From: Sthenelais limicola
Taxonomy: Eukaryota > Annelida > Polychaeta > Phyllodocida > Sigalionidae
DNA length: 64,000 nucleotides
Assembly: GCA_942159475.1 (NCBI GenBank)
Contig: OW804097.1
Span: 33,492,298 to 33,556,297 of the forward strand
Direction of reading: 5' to 3'
Positions within the stretch are counted from its first letter, which is position 1, and each line of letters starts with the position of its first letter. Positions 55,516 to 64,000 of this stretch are shown piece after piece. The translations under genes and the position numbers were made by a program. The notes beneath the pieces are model-generated. The model was not told the origin of the DNA. It did not search any database and saw nothing but the letters and a program-made list of their open reading frames with translations.

Positions 55516-58500
55516 CTGGTGTTAATATAAAACAGACATGTCAGAAACTTAAACACAATTGTTTATTTTACATGAAGTAGAATGGATTGATTTTGAATAT
55601 GTAGTTTATATGAAACCCAAGGGTTTTCCAGAATATTTTTAAACATCAACACTCGCCGAGTGCTTACGCTCGTCGCATTAAACACATGAACTAGTCCGCA
55701 TTAAACACATGAACTAGTCTTAAGTGGGACGTATTGATAATAGTTGAAGTTTGATCAAATTGTCCCCTATCAGTATATCAAGCCTAGAAACCATTGTCAA
55801 TACTGTTATACTTCTATGGGCGGCCATCACTGGTTTCATAGGAAAGACCCTGATGGCTATGGTCGCAAGCGCAACTGTAAATATGAAATGAATTTTCCTC
55901 ACCATTTTCTTCATTCAGATTAACTGATAGCTTGTTCTCAGACTGAGACAATTTCTCCAATAAACCGGGGCTGTAAAGAGAAATATGTGAATTAGTAATC
56001 GTCGCAAATATTTATTCCATCTACAAAAGCATAAACATTGAGTGAGAGGAAAGCAAGATTATGTATTATTGGGGAATATGCCTATAAGTTTGGTCCGCGC
56101 CGAGAGGTCTACAGCGGTTGAACATAAAAAGAAGTGAGACTCACTCCAATCTTTAAACGTTTTAAACTTATTAATAATATGGGTCAGATTTCAACACATT
56201 TCAGAAAATGTACAATTCGCCTTCACCAATCCTCTCAAATAGCCCACATTTAAGACAAAAATGAGCTTCAAAATGCAGTTTAACATAACAGAACTGGTAC
56301 TTTAAATAAATGTGATACCAAATATACTCAGATATACCCGGTAGTCATCATTTTTCAGCATAATTTAGGAGAATATCCTAAATATGTAGAGCTGTCAATT
56401 GTACATTCTCTAAAAATCTGACCCATATAAGCCCTACAGTATACAATGTACGCCATATTAATCTATATTGTTTTATATACTAAATTGGAAGGGGTGACGA
56501 GGCATGATAGCAGCGACATGGTGTTGTTAATTCAAAGGAACATGGGGTGTAGTTTATTACTTGGGTCAGATTTTCAGAAAACGTACAATTGGCAGCTCTA
56601 CACATTTAAGAAATTCTCTTAAATTAGGCTGAAAAATGAAGAATACCGGGTATATCTGAGTATATTTGGTATCGCATTGATTTAAAGTGTCAGTTTAAAC
56701 TGCATTTTGAAGCTCAATTTTGTATTAAATTTGGCTTATTTGAGAGGATTGGTGAAGATGAATTGTACATTTTCTGGAAATCTGACCCACTTGTTACTTG
56801 CTGTGGTCATGTGTTAATCTCACCCTGGGCTCAGGGCTAATAGCGTGACAGGGCAAAATTGCCATGAGGACAAATGTAATGTGACCCACTCCTGAGTTCT
56901 CTTAAAAGGTCGTATAATCACCTCAGGGTGGAGCAAACAAATATAGACGTGGTGCTAGATTTCACACACGTGATCAATCAATACTGAATATACATGGGTA
57001 GAATAGGGGACTTGCATAGCCGCCATTTTGAATCCGGATTCGCATGGAATTATGGGACTAATGGTACTGTGTAAAATCTATAGAAAACGTGCCATGTTCA
57101 GCATGGACAATTCATTGGTATTCAAATGTCAATATCCATGTGTCATGCATGTTTCCATAATACAAGACTTCATCTTTCCCACCGTGCATTTGGTTTTCAT
57201 AGATCATTTACACAAGCAATAATATTGGTGAAAACATTCTTGCAATTTTAGATAAAAATGTTGCCAAATATTTGTATGTCAGATTTGAACAGAATCCATC
57301 CCAGCATGCACTGTGACAGACATGCGCAGTGAGACATGTAACTCCCCTATTGTGCCAACTGATACACTCCGAGGGGGTGAATATCTAATTATACAACCCA
57401 ATACTGAATAGCCTGAGGATAGAATTATATCCACTCCTGCAAGTTGATTTGTAGGGAGTCGGCACATCAGTGACTGTGGCATAACATTTCAACGTTTTGG
57501 CAGAACATAACATAAGGAAACTTATTGAACAGTTGAACAATAAAAAAATATATCGATTCTATCAGGGAGGTATATAAAAGGGAGTAGCAACGACTCATTG
57601 ACTGCCATAAAATATCCGCAACAGGGACTTAATTTAGCCACTGCATGCCAGGTGACACTGCAGTACTGTTGTCGGCAATAATACCACATATAGCCCAAGT
57701 AGCTTGATTGCCATTTACCATAGAAGAGCATACTAGTGATACACTTATGAATAGTTGGCGCTAGTAGTAGTAGTGACAGTACTGCCAACTATATCACCAC
57801 CCGCGCATATTATTCGTTGCTACTCCCTTGTATATACCTCCCTGATTATAATTATCAAATTCGGACAATTTTAATTTTTCCAGATCACATACTAAGATTC
57901 CCTTAAAATCAATAATAGCATGCTCACACATTGTAACCAAATACAATTCAAAGATAAATATAACACAGAGATCTGAACATAGAGACATTAGTACCTTATT
58001 GTTAAAAGATCACATCCAGTCAAGGCCTCGATCTGATCAGTGTTTCTGAACGATGCTCCCATGACGACGGTTTTGTAATCGAACTTCTTGTAGTAATTGT
58101 AAATAGCAGTGACACTCTTGACGCCAGGGTCCTCCAGTGGGGCGAATGTTTTCTGGTCGGTGTTCTTCACGTACCAGTCATAGATTCGTCCCACGAAGGG
58201 CGAGATGAGAGTCACTCCTGCTTCCGCGCAGGCAACGGCCTGTAAAGCATAAACATAGTTCAAATATTGGCAAGATATTTTTTAAACAAGTTCTTCAAAG
58301 AAACAAGTTGTTAAACAAAAAGTTCTTCTAAGAGATTCCAAAACTTAAGGAACATAGAACATGTACCATACATGCATGTCAATAACGGCCATGAAATATG
58401 AAGATGTAGGTCCATTAAAGTGGCAAGTAAACTAAGAAAATTCACATCGATTATCACCTTCAAAGAGAGTAACTGATATCTTAGCGAATGAAAATAAAAT

Positions 58501-60756
58501 AATTAATTAGTATTACCTGACAAAAGGCAAATAAGAGGGTCATGTTGCAATGGATTCCATATTTCTCTTCAAGTTCCCTGCAAAATATACAGAAGACTAG
58601 TCTAGTAGATGTATGGTTGAAATACTCAATGAAAGTTCAACTGATATGCATCTCAGAAAATCAAGTATATTTTAATGAAAATATAAACTAAAGACAATCA
58701 AGTTATGCTTTTTTTTCTATAAACTTAAGTCAATAAAGTTATGTTTTTTTTCTATTTTAGGCAAGTGTACATTAAAAAATAATAAAAAAAGTTTTTTTTA
58801 TATCCAACTGTTTTCATGCGTTGTCTTCCACATAGTACTATCTGAATCGTTTAACCAACTTAGTACCTCACATAATCGAATATACACTCCATAGCATAAC
58901 ATAACGTAACATAATTCCTGATAATAGTTTTCTCCACGTAACTTGCGTAAAATAATTGACATGATTTGATATTTTATCAAATGGAACAAGACAAAAAATC
59001 AAATACAACAAATCTAATGATGCACTAACCACAATAATTGTACCAAAAAGACCCCCATACAAAGGTTATTTAACTATCGAAATAACTAGCAATGCCTATG
59101 ACCTCAAGCATTTATCACAGGGCAATGACCTTTCCCTTCGGTCATCCATATATAAGTTTACGAAAGGCATGCTTTATTAAGCTCTTGCATTAAAGAAAAG
59201 GTTAGCAGAGGACAAGTAAAACGCAGTTACATACTTTCCAGCTTGGATTCCCTCCCACGAAGAAGTGAGCTTGATCAAGATACGTTCTTTCTTGATTCCA
59301 GCTTCTTTGTAGAGGGAGATGATTCGAACTGCCCTCTCTACCATAGCGTCCTTATCAAAGGACAACCTAGAAAAAATAATAACCAATGTTATAGATAATA
59401 GTGGAGTGAGTGAGTGATAGTGGTTTAATGCCGTGACGACCACCGATAGTAATTCACGGTAGTAAACAATAGTAATTAAATAGTGATTCAAGATAATAGA
59501 GGCCGACGCTTTCAGACCACATCAGTTACTATAAATCTATAAACTATGGTTTCGCATACATGTATCTAAAGTCGACTTTAAATTCGGAAACAATTTCAGA
59601 ACAGTACAAAATGTAATTAGTGTACATAATTTCTCAATTATTTTGTATGAAGATCCATATATAAAACTTTTAAAGTAAGAATTAACACATTTATCAGGGT
59701 CAAATATTGAAGGAATAAATAGTATAGATATATTTTTGTTACTTCTATATCATAGGCAAATACTTAATATTAGAGCTAAAGAGGGCAGCCTCAATAAGAA
59801 GTATTTGTACGAAATTTGGGTCATACTTCCTTACCTGGCATCTACTTCAGTCGACACTCGACCTGGAACAATTTTGAGGATTTCACATCCGAATAGAACA
59901 AATAGCTTGTCCATGGCATGGGTTACTTGTTCATCTACGTCACTAAAACAAAACATGAATAAGTCTACAATTTCAAATCTATGTACATGAGCCATCTCTA
60001 TAGTGGGCACTCAATGAGGGGCTGGGATAAACAACTGTCCGGATTGAAGAGCTATAGGGTCAGATTTTTAGAAAATGTACAATTCGTCTTCACCAATCCT
60101 CTCAAATAACCCACATTTAAGGCAAAAATGAGCTTCAGAATGCAGTTTGACATAACAGAACTGATACTTTAAATCAATGCGATACAAAATTATTCAGATA
60201 TACCCGATATTCATCATTTTTCAGCCTAATTTAGGAGAATTTCCTAAATGTGTAGAGCTGCTAATTATTTAATTTGTAATTTTTATCATGGAATATTTTA
60301 CGTAGTCATTCATAAAGTTCCAACATATTTCATGAGCAACAACACTAGAATTTAGAAAGCGGGAGTTGTTGTACCTTGTAATGATAACAATTGTATATTG
60401 GCATGCGTTCGACTCCATGGCTGGCTGAGAAACATAATAATAGTGACAAGTGGCACAATGCCACAATGGCTACCTACTTCTTATGGTAATACCAGAGATG
60501 TGTTTGCCTAAAGTGGCCAGAAGCAGGCAGAACATTGTTATTCCCTTTGCTGACTATAACCTATATTCCTTACAGATGAACTAATGTCAGAATTCAACGA
60601 AAATTGTTGAGGTGTAAGAAATAAATAGATACCTCGATTTATCTTTGGCATAGCTGACGGCTTCATCGATTAGTTTATTGTACTTTTCTATTTGTGAAGC
60701 CTGGAGAATGAGTGAAGGATTTGTTGTGGCATCGGTGGGTTTGTACTTTTTCATAG
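55352..60756 (-). CDS. TALDO1: Transaldolase, 7 exons seen, N-terminal exon missing
   Basis: A cytosolic enzyme of the non-oxidative pentose phosphate pathway. It moves a dihydroxyacetone unit from sedoheptulose-7-phosphate to glyceraldehyde-3-phosphate through a Schiff base. Exons, in minus order: 60756-60633, 59942-59835, 59366-59235, 58577-58517, 58239-57995, 55970-55903 and 55515-55352. Phases agree throughout and give about 300 residues. Hallmarks: [30 protein letters not shown] (class signature), the Schiff-base Lys in [54 protein letters not shown] and [10 protein letters not shown]. The exon encoding roughly the first 37 residues, including VVADTGDF, was not found up to 64000. The first visible exon begins with two bases of a split codon, so it is not a start. 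Confidence 0.96.
55674..55719 (+). repeat. Perfect 23-bp tandem duplication in a TALDO1 intron
   Basis: CGCATTAAACACATGAACTA plus GTC occurs twice with no mismatch. Confidence 0.85.
55903..55970 (-). CDS. TALDO1: TALDO1 68-nt exon
   Basis: The acceptor is CTTTACAG and the donor AAATG/GTGAGG. It encodes [20 protein letters not shown], the helical linker after the barrel. Confidence 0.9.
56181..56424 (-). mobile_element. MITE-1 copy 17, subfamily B, reverse, in a TALDO1 intron
   Basis: Complete; ATAT/ATAT duplication. The left terminus is interrupted by about 9 extra bases (TCAACACAT) that partly repeat it. Confidence 0.85.
56563..56788 (+). mobile_element. MITE-1 copy 18, subfamily B, in a TALDO1 intron
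   Basis: Complete; target duplication ACTT/ACTT. It is only 138 bp from copy 17 and in the opposite orientation. Confidence 0.87.
57006..57347 (-). mobile_element. MITE-3 copy 2, reverse, in a TALDO1 intron
   Basis: Ends GGGGACTTGCAT and ATGTAACTCCCC, TA on both sides. Shared interior words with copy 1 include ACTGCGCATGTCTGT, GATCTATGAAAACCAAATGC and the ATGGAATTATGGGACTAATG block (as reverse complement). Confidence 0.75.
57561..57846. mobile_element. 286-bp inverted-repeat element (MITE-4) in a TALDO1 intron
   Basis: ATCAGGGAGGTATATA and AAGGGAGTAGCAACGA at the left are mirrored by TCGTTGCTACTCCCTTG and TATATACCTCCCTGAT at the right, giving about 33-bp arms with one inserted base. No clear target duplication. 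No other copy was seen in the window. Confidence 0.75.
57995..58239 (-). CDS. TALDO1: TALDO1 exon: barrel C-terminal half
   Basis: The acceptor is TTTACAG and the donor ATAAG/GTACTA; 245 nt. It includes [20 protein letters not shown] and [20 protein letters not shown], with the phosphate-binding Arg of SFRN. Confidence 0.96.
58517..58577 (-). CDS. TALDO1: TALDO1 61-nt exon
   Basis: The acceptor is TTTTGCAG and the donor CAG/GTAATA. It encodes [20 protein letters not shown]. It is small but joins both neighbours in phase. Confidence 0.94.
59235..59366 (-). CDS. TALDO1: TALDO1 exon: Schiff-base lysine
   Basis: The acceptor is TTTTCTAG and the donor GGAAA/GTATGT; 132 nt. It carries [20 protein letters not shown] and [16 protein letters not shown]; the Lys of ILIK is the catalytic one. 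Confidence 0.96.
59835..59942 (-). CDS. TALDO1: TALDO1 exon: GRVSTEVDA signature
   Basis: The acceptor is GTTTTAG and the donor GCCAG/GTAAGG; 108 nt. It encodes [20 protein letters not shown] and STEVDA. The Glu in the GCEILK strand corresponds to the conserved acid of the catalytic site. Confidence 0.95.
60057..60266 (-). mobile_element. MITE-1 copy 19, subfamily B, reverse, one end lost
   Basis: The left-hand terminus is intact. The far end stops after GTAGAGCTGCTAATT and lacks its terminal repeat. It lies in a TALDO1 intron. Confidence 0.83.
60633..60756 (-). CDS. TALDO1: TALDO1 first visible exon: TTNPSL active-site strand
   Basis: The acceptor is TTTCCAG and the donor TCGAG/GTATCT; 124 nt. 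It starts with the last two bases of an Ala codon and contains [20 protein letters not shown], whose Asn-Pro lies in the substrate pocket of the family. Confidence 0.95.
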
Positions 60757-60796
60757 CTGGAAAGAAAAAGCCTCACAATGTATATCAGTATTATTG

Positions 60797-61010
60797 GGGT
60801 CAGATTTTCAGAAAATGTACAATTGGCAGCTCAACATATTCTGGAAATGTTGCTAAATTCGGCTGAAAAATGATGAATAACAGGTATATCTTAGTATATT
60901 TGGTGTCGCGTTGATTTATATGTATTTGTTCTGCTATATTAAACTGCATTATGTGGGTTATTTAAGAGAATTGGTGGAGGCGAATTGTACATTTTCTGAA
61001 AATCTGATCC
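60797..61010 (+). mobile_element. MITE-1 copy 20, subfamily B, internally deleted
   Basis: Target duplication ATTG/ATTG. It lacks about 20 bp of the GAAGCTCATTT region. It lies 40 bp upstream of the first visible TALDO1 exon, in the intron near the acceptor. Confidence 0.85.
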
Positions 61011-62599
61011 ATTGAAGAAATGATACACAATGATAGATCTGCACTGGCATTACCTTTTACTGGGGTGAAGCAGTACACAACTGCAGCTTAGCTTAGCTGT
61101 AAAAACGCTCCCAATTTGACCGCTCAAATACAGTAGTGGGAGTGATGCAACATTAAATATAGATTTACCACAGTAGAAGGATAGATACACCATGAATTCA
61201 TGAACAAACAAAGAACATGTATTTCGCAGGTAATTCAGTACGGGTCAGATTTTGCTCGATAATACCATAGCCATATGCTCTGGTATCACGAGCTGGTTGC
61301 AGAGTGAAAATACAGGGTGAAAAATACATTTGCATTTCTGAACTACGTCACTATAAAGATTTCTGTTTTTATTGTTCAAATATTGAAAAGTAAAAGAAAA
61401 CCTTTTTGTTGCTGCCTTTGAATAGTACCTCGTGCAATAATTCAGGCAGCAACACGATGTCATTAGACTGACCGTGGTTTAAGTACTAACTATACGGCGT
61501 TGTAGTGAAACAGTAACACACTTGGTGAAGGCCGGCTTATAATGCAATATGCTGGCTCTTATTGTACGTAGCCTATGCATGTGAAATAACTATACAAAGT
61601 TGAGTACCGGTATGCCCCCAAATTTTATAATAGGAAAAGGGAAAGCCTCAGCAGGACTGATAGGTGAGTGAGGCTGGTTGCTTTACGCCCTTATCAACAC
61701 ATTTAATATGGTTATATCAAGGGCGGGAGAGCTGAGGGAGGCAGTTTATGATCATACCCAGGAGATAGAGATAGAGAAGAGGGAAGAGAGAGCCAGAGAA
61801 AAGAGATAGGCCTAAGGACAATTGTCAAAAATAAAGGTACAAATTTCAAGATTTCACATACAGCGGCACTGTGCCAAGCATTACCGTAACACCGTACTCA
61901 ACTAATTGTACACTTGGGTGCGCCGCCGAATCCTGACTTCCTTCATTCTGTTCTCAATTTTTTTATCATTGAATTTGATGACCAAAATTACAGTCGATCT
62001 TCATGTTGCATTACTATACAACTCAAATGGAGTAACTGTTTTGGGAGACTATTTGATTTCATGAAAATATAGGTGGTTTGACACCATAGATTTGAATAAG
62101 AATTTTGTTTATAATTATTATTACGATATTGTATTTATCCAGGGAAATGAAACCAAGTAGTGTTTGGCATGTGCTCAACGGCCTCACATTACAGGGATCA
62201 AGTAGGCCTATAATTTAAGGTAAATTAGGATCGTATGCATGTTATTGTAAGCTATATGATTATATTATATGCAGACATCGTCTCAGATAAAGCGGGTTAG
62301 CCTGAACAGATATATAAATATCATACGGTATATAGACAAAGTATCCGTCCCCTTTCCCCCAGAGGCAGAGCATTGGGATCAGGGATTCAAGGCCAGCAAC
62401 GTGGGCTAGGTATATAGATACCAAATACCAAATATGAATGTCTCAATATGGGAGGAATGGATGGTTTAATATACCGGCGAATCTAAACCCTGAATAAAAA
62501 AGAATCCTGAAGGAATAATGTTATCCATAATATTAAACATCAGTCATCAAATAAAGTAGTCTACCACCTTATACCACGATCGGGGGTTGTACACGCTGC
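61011..62599. other. No gene recognised between TALDO1 and the CRE region
   Basis: Searched on the minus strand for the missing TALDO1 N-terminal exon (the VVADTGDF segment) without success. A purine-rich GAGATAGAGA stretch lies near 61.76 kb. Confidence 0.45.
61242..61255 (+). mobile_element. Lone MITE-1 terminus
   Basis: GGGTCAGATTTT followed by unrelated sequence; it looks like a deleted copy. It could be chance, but the 12-bp match lies 230 bp from copy 20. Confidence 0.4.
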
Positions 62600-62814
62600 A
62601 AATGAGTGGATACCTGCTATTGTGTTTTGTTGAATGGATCCACGCGTGAAAATATGAACTTTTTTGGGCCTAAATCTAAGAAGCATTCTCATTGATTGAC
62701 GTTTCACTCGCTCATGACGTCACGCCCATTCGTGACGTCATATGCCACCGTGCCGTCGTTGATTAGCCAATCAGTTATACGCTTGTTTAGTGATTTGGAA
62801 TAAACCAAATCAAT
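62600..62814 (+). promoter_or_regulatory. CRE/CCAAT promoter-like region
   Basis: Two full CRE palindromes TGACGTCA (62715-62722 and 62733-62740, 18 bp apart) lie close to a CCAAT box in AGCCAATCAG (62767-62771). All are within 100 bp upstream of an ATGGCGG start. This arrangement is typical of housekeeping-type promoters. Confidence 0.5.
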
Positions 62815-62840
62815 ATGGCGGATCATTGGAGAGAAGCGAG
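62815..62840 (+). CDS. Possible first coding exon (MADHWREA..) of an unidentified gene
   Basis: ATGGCGGATC opens eight codons, MADHWREA plus AG, ending at a fair donor GAG/GTAAAT. I do not recognise the product, and no second exon could be tied to it before the window ends. Support comes only from the promoter-like sequence just upstream and the start context. It could also be a non-coding first exon. Confidence 0.3.
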
Positions 62841-64000
62841 GTAAATAAATAGTTTGTTTATTCTCGTGACATCCCTGGTCGAAAATAACTTGTGGGCAAC
62901 GTATACAGTAAGTCAGAAACCAACCTCGTTACATCCTATCATAATACACCATGGGGCATGGAGGATAATATACATGTTACATAACACCAGTGTAACGTAC
63001 AGCAGAATAGAAGGACCACAATCCATATAGCCATAGGGGTCAAGGCGCAAGACAAAATATTCAAATCAGCGCAATAACAAAATATAGCCTGCCTATCACT
63101 TTTAACCTAACTGAGCCTACGGTAATTTACTAATGTTTAGGGCTGCTTATAGGCTATTCAGTATTGTACAATAACATTTAGGCTACTGATGTGCTGACCC
63201 ATTATGTAAATTATAGAAAATTTTCTATTATACCGGTGGGCTAAATTAACTCAAAATCATAGTAAGTGGAGTTCCATTGCCTCTATATACTCCCTATAAT
63301 TTAAAGTTCAGCAGATCAACTTTTAAGTTCTGCTCAGGACTTAAATTTTGATGCATCTAATCCCAGGCAGCTAGGATTTAGCCTAATGATGTAATATAAC
63401 GGTTACAGATAACCATGTTTTAAAGACACAGTTGTTGTATTGTATATAAGTATTATCACCACTGACTGATTAGCCTATACTATGTTATACAGTAGACTAC
63501 ACTGTTATCATCACACAGGAGCTATAGGCCTACATGGTCTGTCATGGACAACCAACGTAGGCGTGGCACCTATGCTTATGGCTATACTTTCCCTTTCAGT
63601 TTCATTCAACTCCCCTTTATCCAGTGAGTTACATAGGACATTCGATAAAAATAAGAGCCCATCCGAACGAGTAAACTAATGCTCGGTTTAAATGGTGAAA
63701 TATACTATCTATCAGTCCAAATGTATTAGTTGTAAGCATGACACTGCATATTTACACAGTGGCTTACGCAGACCTTCATCTATAAGGTAAACAAGGTCAG
63801 GGGTCAAGAGGTCAGCTTCAAGTCGCTACCGGGCCATTGAGACGCCAATTTGCCGGATCCATCGGACCCATGCACCCGCCCCAGTCTCATGAAACTTCCC
63901 GAAAGTTTCGAGCAGAATGTAGCGATAAATCAGAGTAGTCTCTCAGAATAAAAGCTGAAATCTATTTGCTGTGTCATCTTCTGGTCCTTTGGTGCTAATA
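62841..64000. other. No further exon recognised at the right edge
   Basis: AT-rich sequence with many TAGGCCTA-type words. It would be intron of the putative plus-strand gene at 62815 and/or of TALDO1 if that gene starts beyond 64000. Confidence 0.4.

Overview
This is an AT-rich, intron-containing eukaryotic window, most likely from a marine invertebrate deuterostome such as an echinoderm. The guess rests on metazoan-type genes with long introns, many non-autonomous DNA transposons, and the repeatedly seen TAGGCCTA-type motif. The taxon assignment is an inference. I saw no bacterial, viral or CRISPR features.

Three protein-coding genes can be rebuilt exon by exon from GT/AG splice sites with consistent reading phases. 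(1) MRPS31 (mitochondrial small-subunit ribosomal protein mS31), minus strand, 44432 to 22595, seven coding exons, 383 residues. Its last exon lies 16.4 kb from the sixth, across a transposon-rich intron. (2) SVIP (small VCP/p97-interacting protein), plus strand, 44692 to 52700, three coding exons, 77 residues. It is head-to-head with MRPS31, and only 259 bp separate the two start codons. (3) TALDO1 (transaldolase), minus strand, 60756 to 55352, seven exons covering about 300 residues; the N-terminal exon was not found and probably lies beyond the right edge. SVIP and TALDO1 converge tail to tail near 54.2-54.35 kb. A weak plus-strand first exon with a CRE/CCAAT promoter lies near 62.8 kb.

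The rest is mobile DNA. The most striking piece is in SVIP intron 1: an intact 5127-bp DIRS-type tyrosine-recombinase retrotransposon (46557-51683) inserted into an older non-autonomous DNA transposon (45596-51967). The DIRS element has gag, RT/RNase H and recombinase frames all open, and its terminal repeats match its internal complementary region without a mismatch. Its gag-like protein carries an SR-rich domain and an RGG/asparagine-rich tail.

A second theme is a roughly 235-bp inverted-repeat element (termini GGGTCAGATTTTCAG) present in 20 copies plus one lone terminus. The copies flank both sides of the gene cluster but none was seen between 31.4 and 55.0 kb. They carry 4-bp target duplications and fall into two diagnostic subfamilies with mixed copies. 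At least five other inverted-repeat families, several solitary hairpins and a 5'-truncated LINE remnant (3.9-5.0 kb) are also present.

Layout: 1-22.4 kb, repeats with no recognised functional gene; 22.6-44.4 kb, MRPS31; 44.7-54.2 kb, SVIP with the nested transposons in intron 1; 54.3-60.8 kb, TALDO1; 60.8-64 kb, upstream sequence with a possible promoter.
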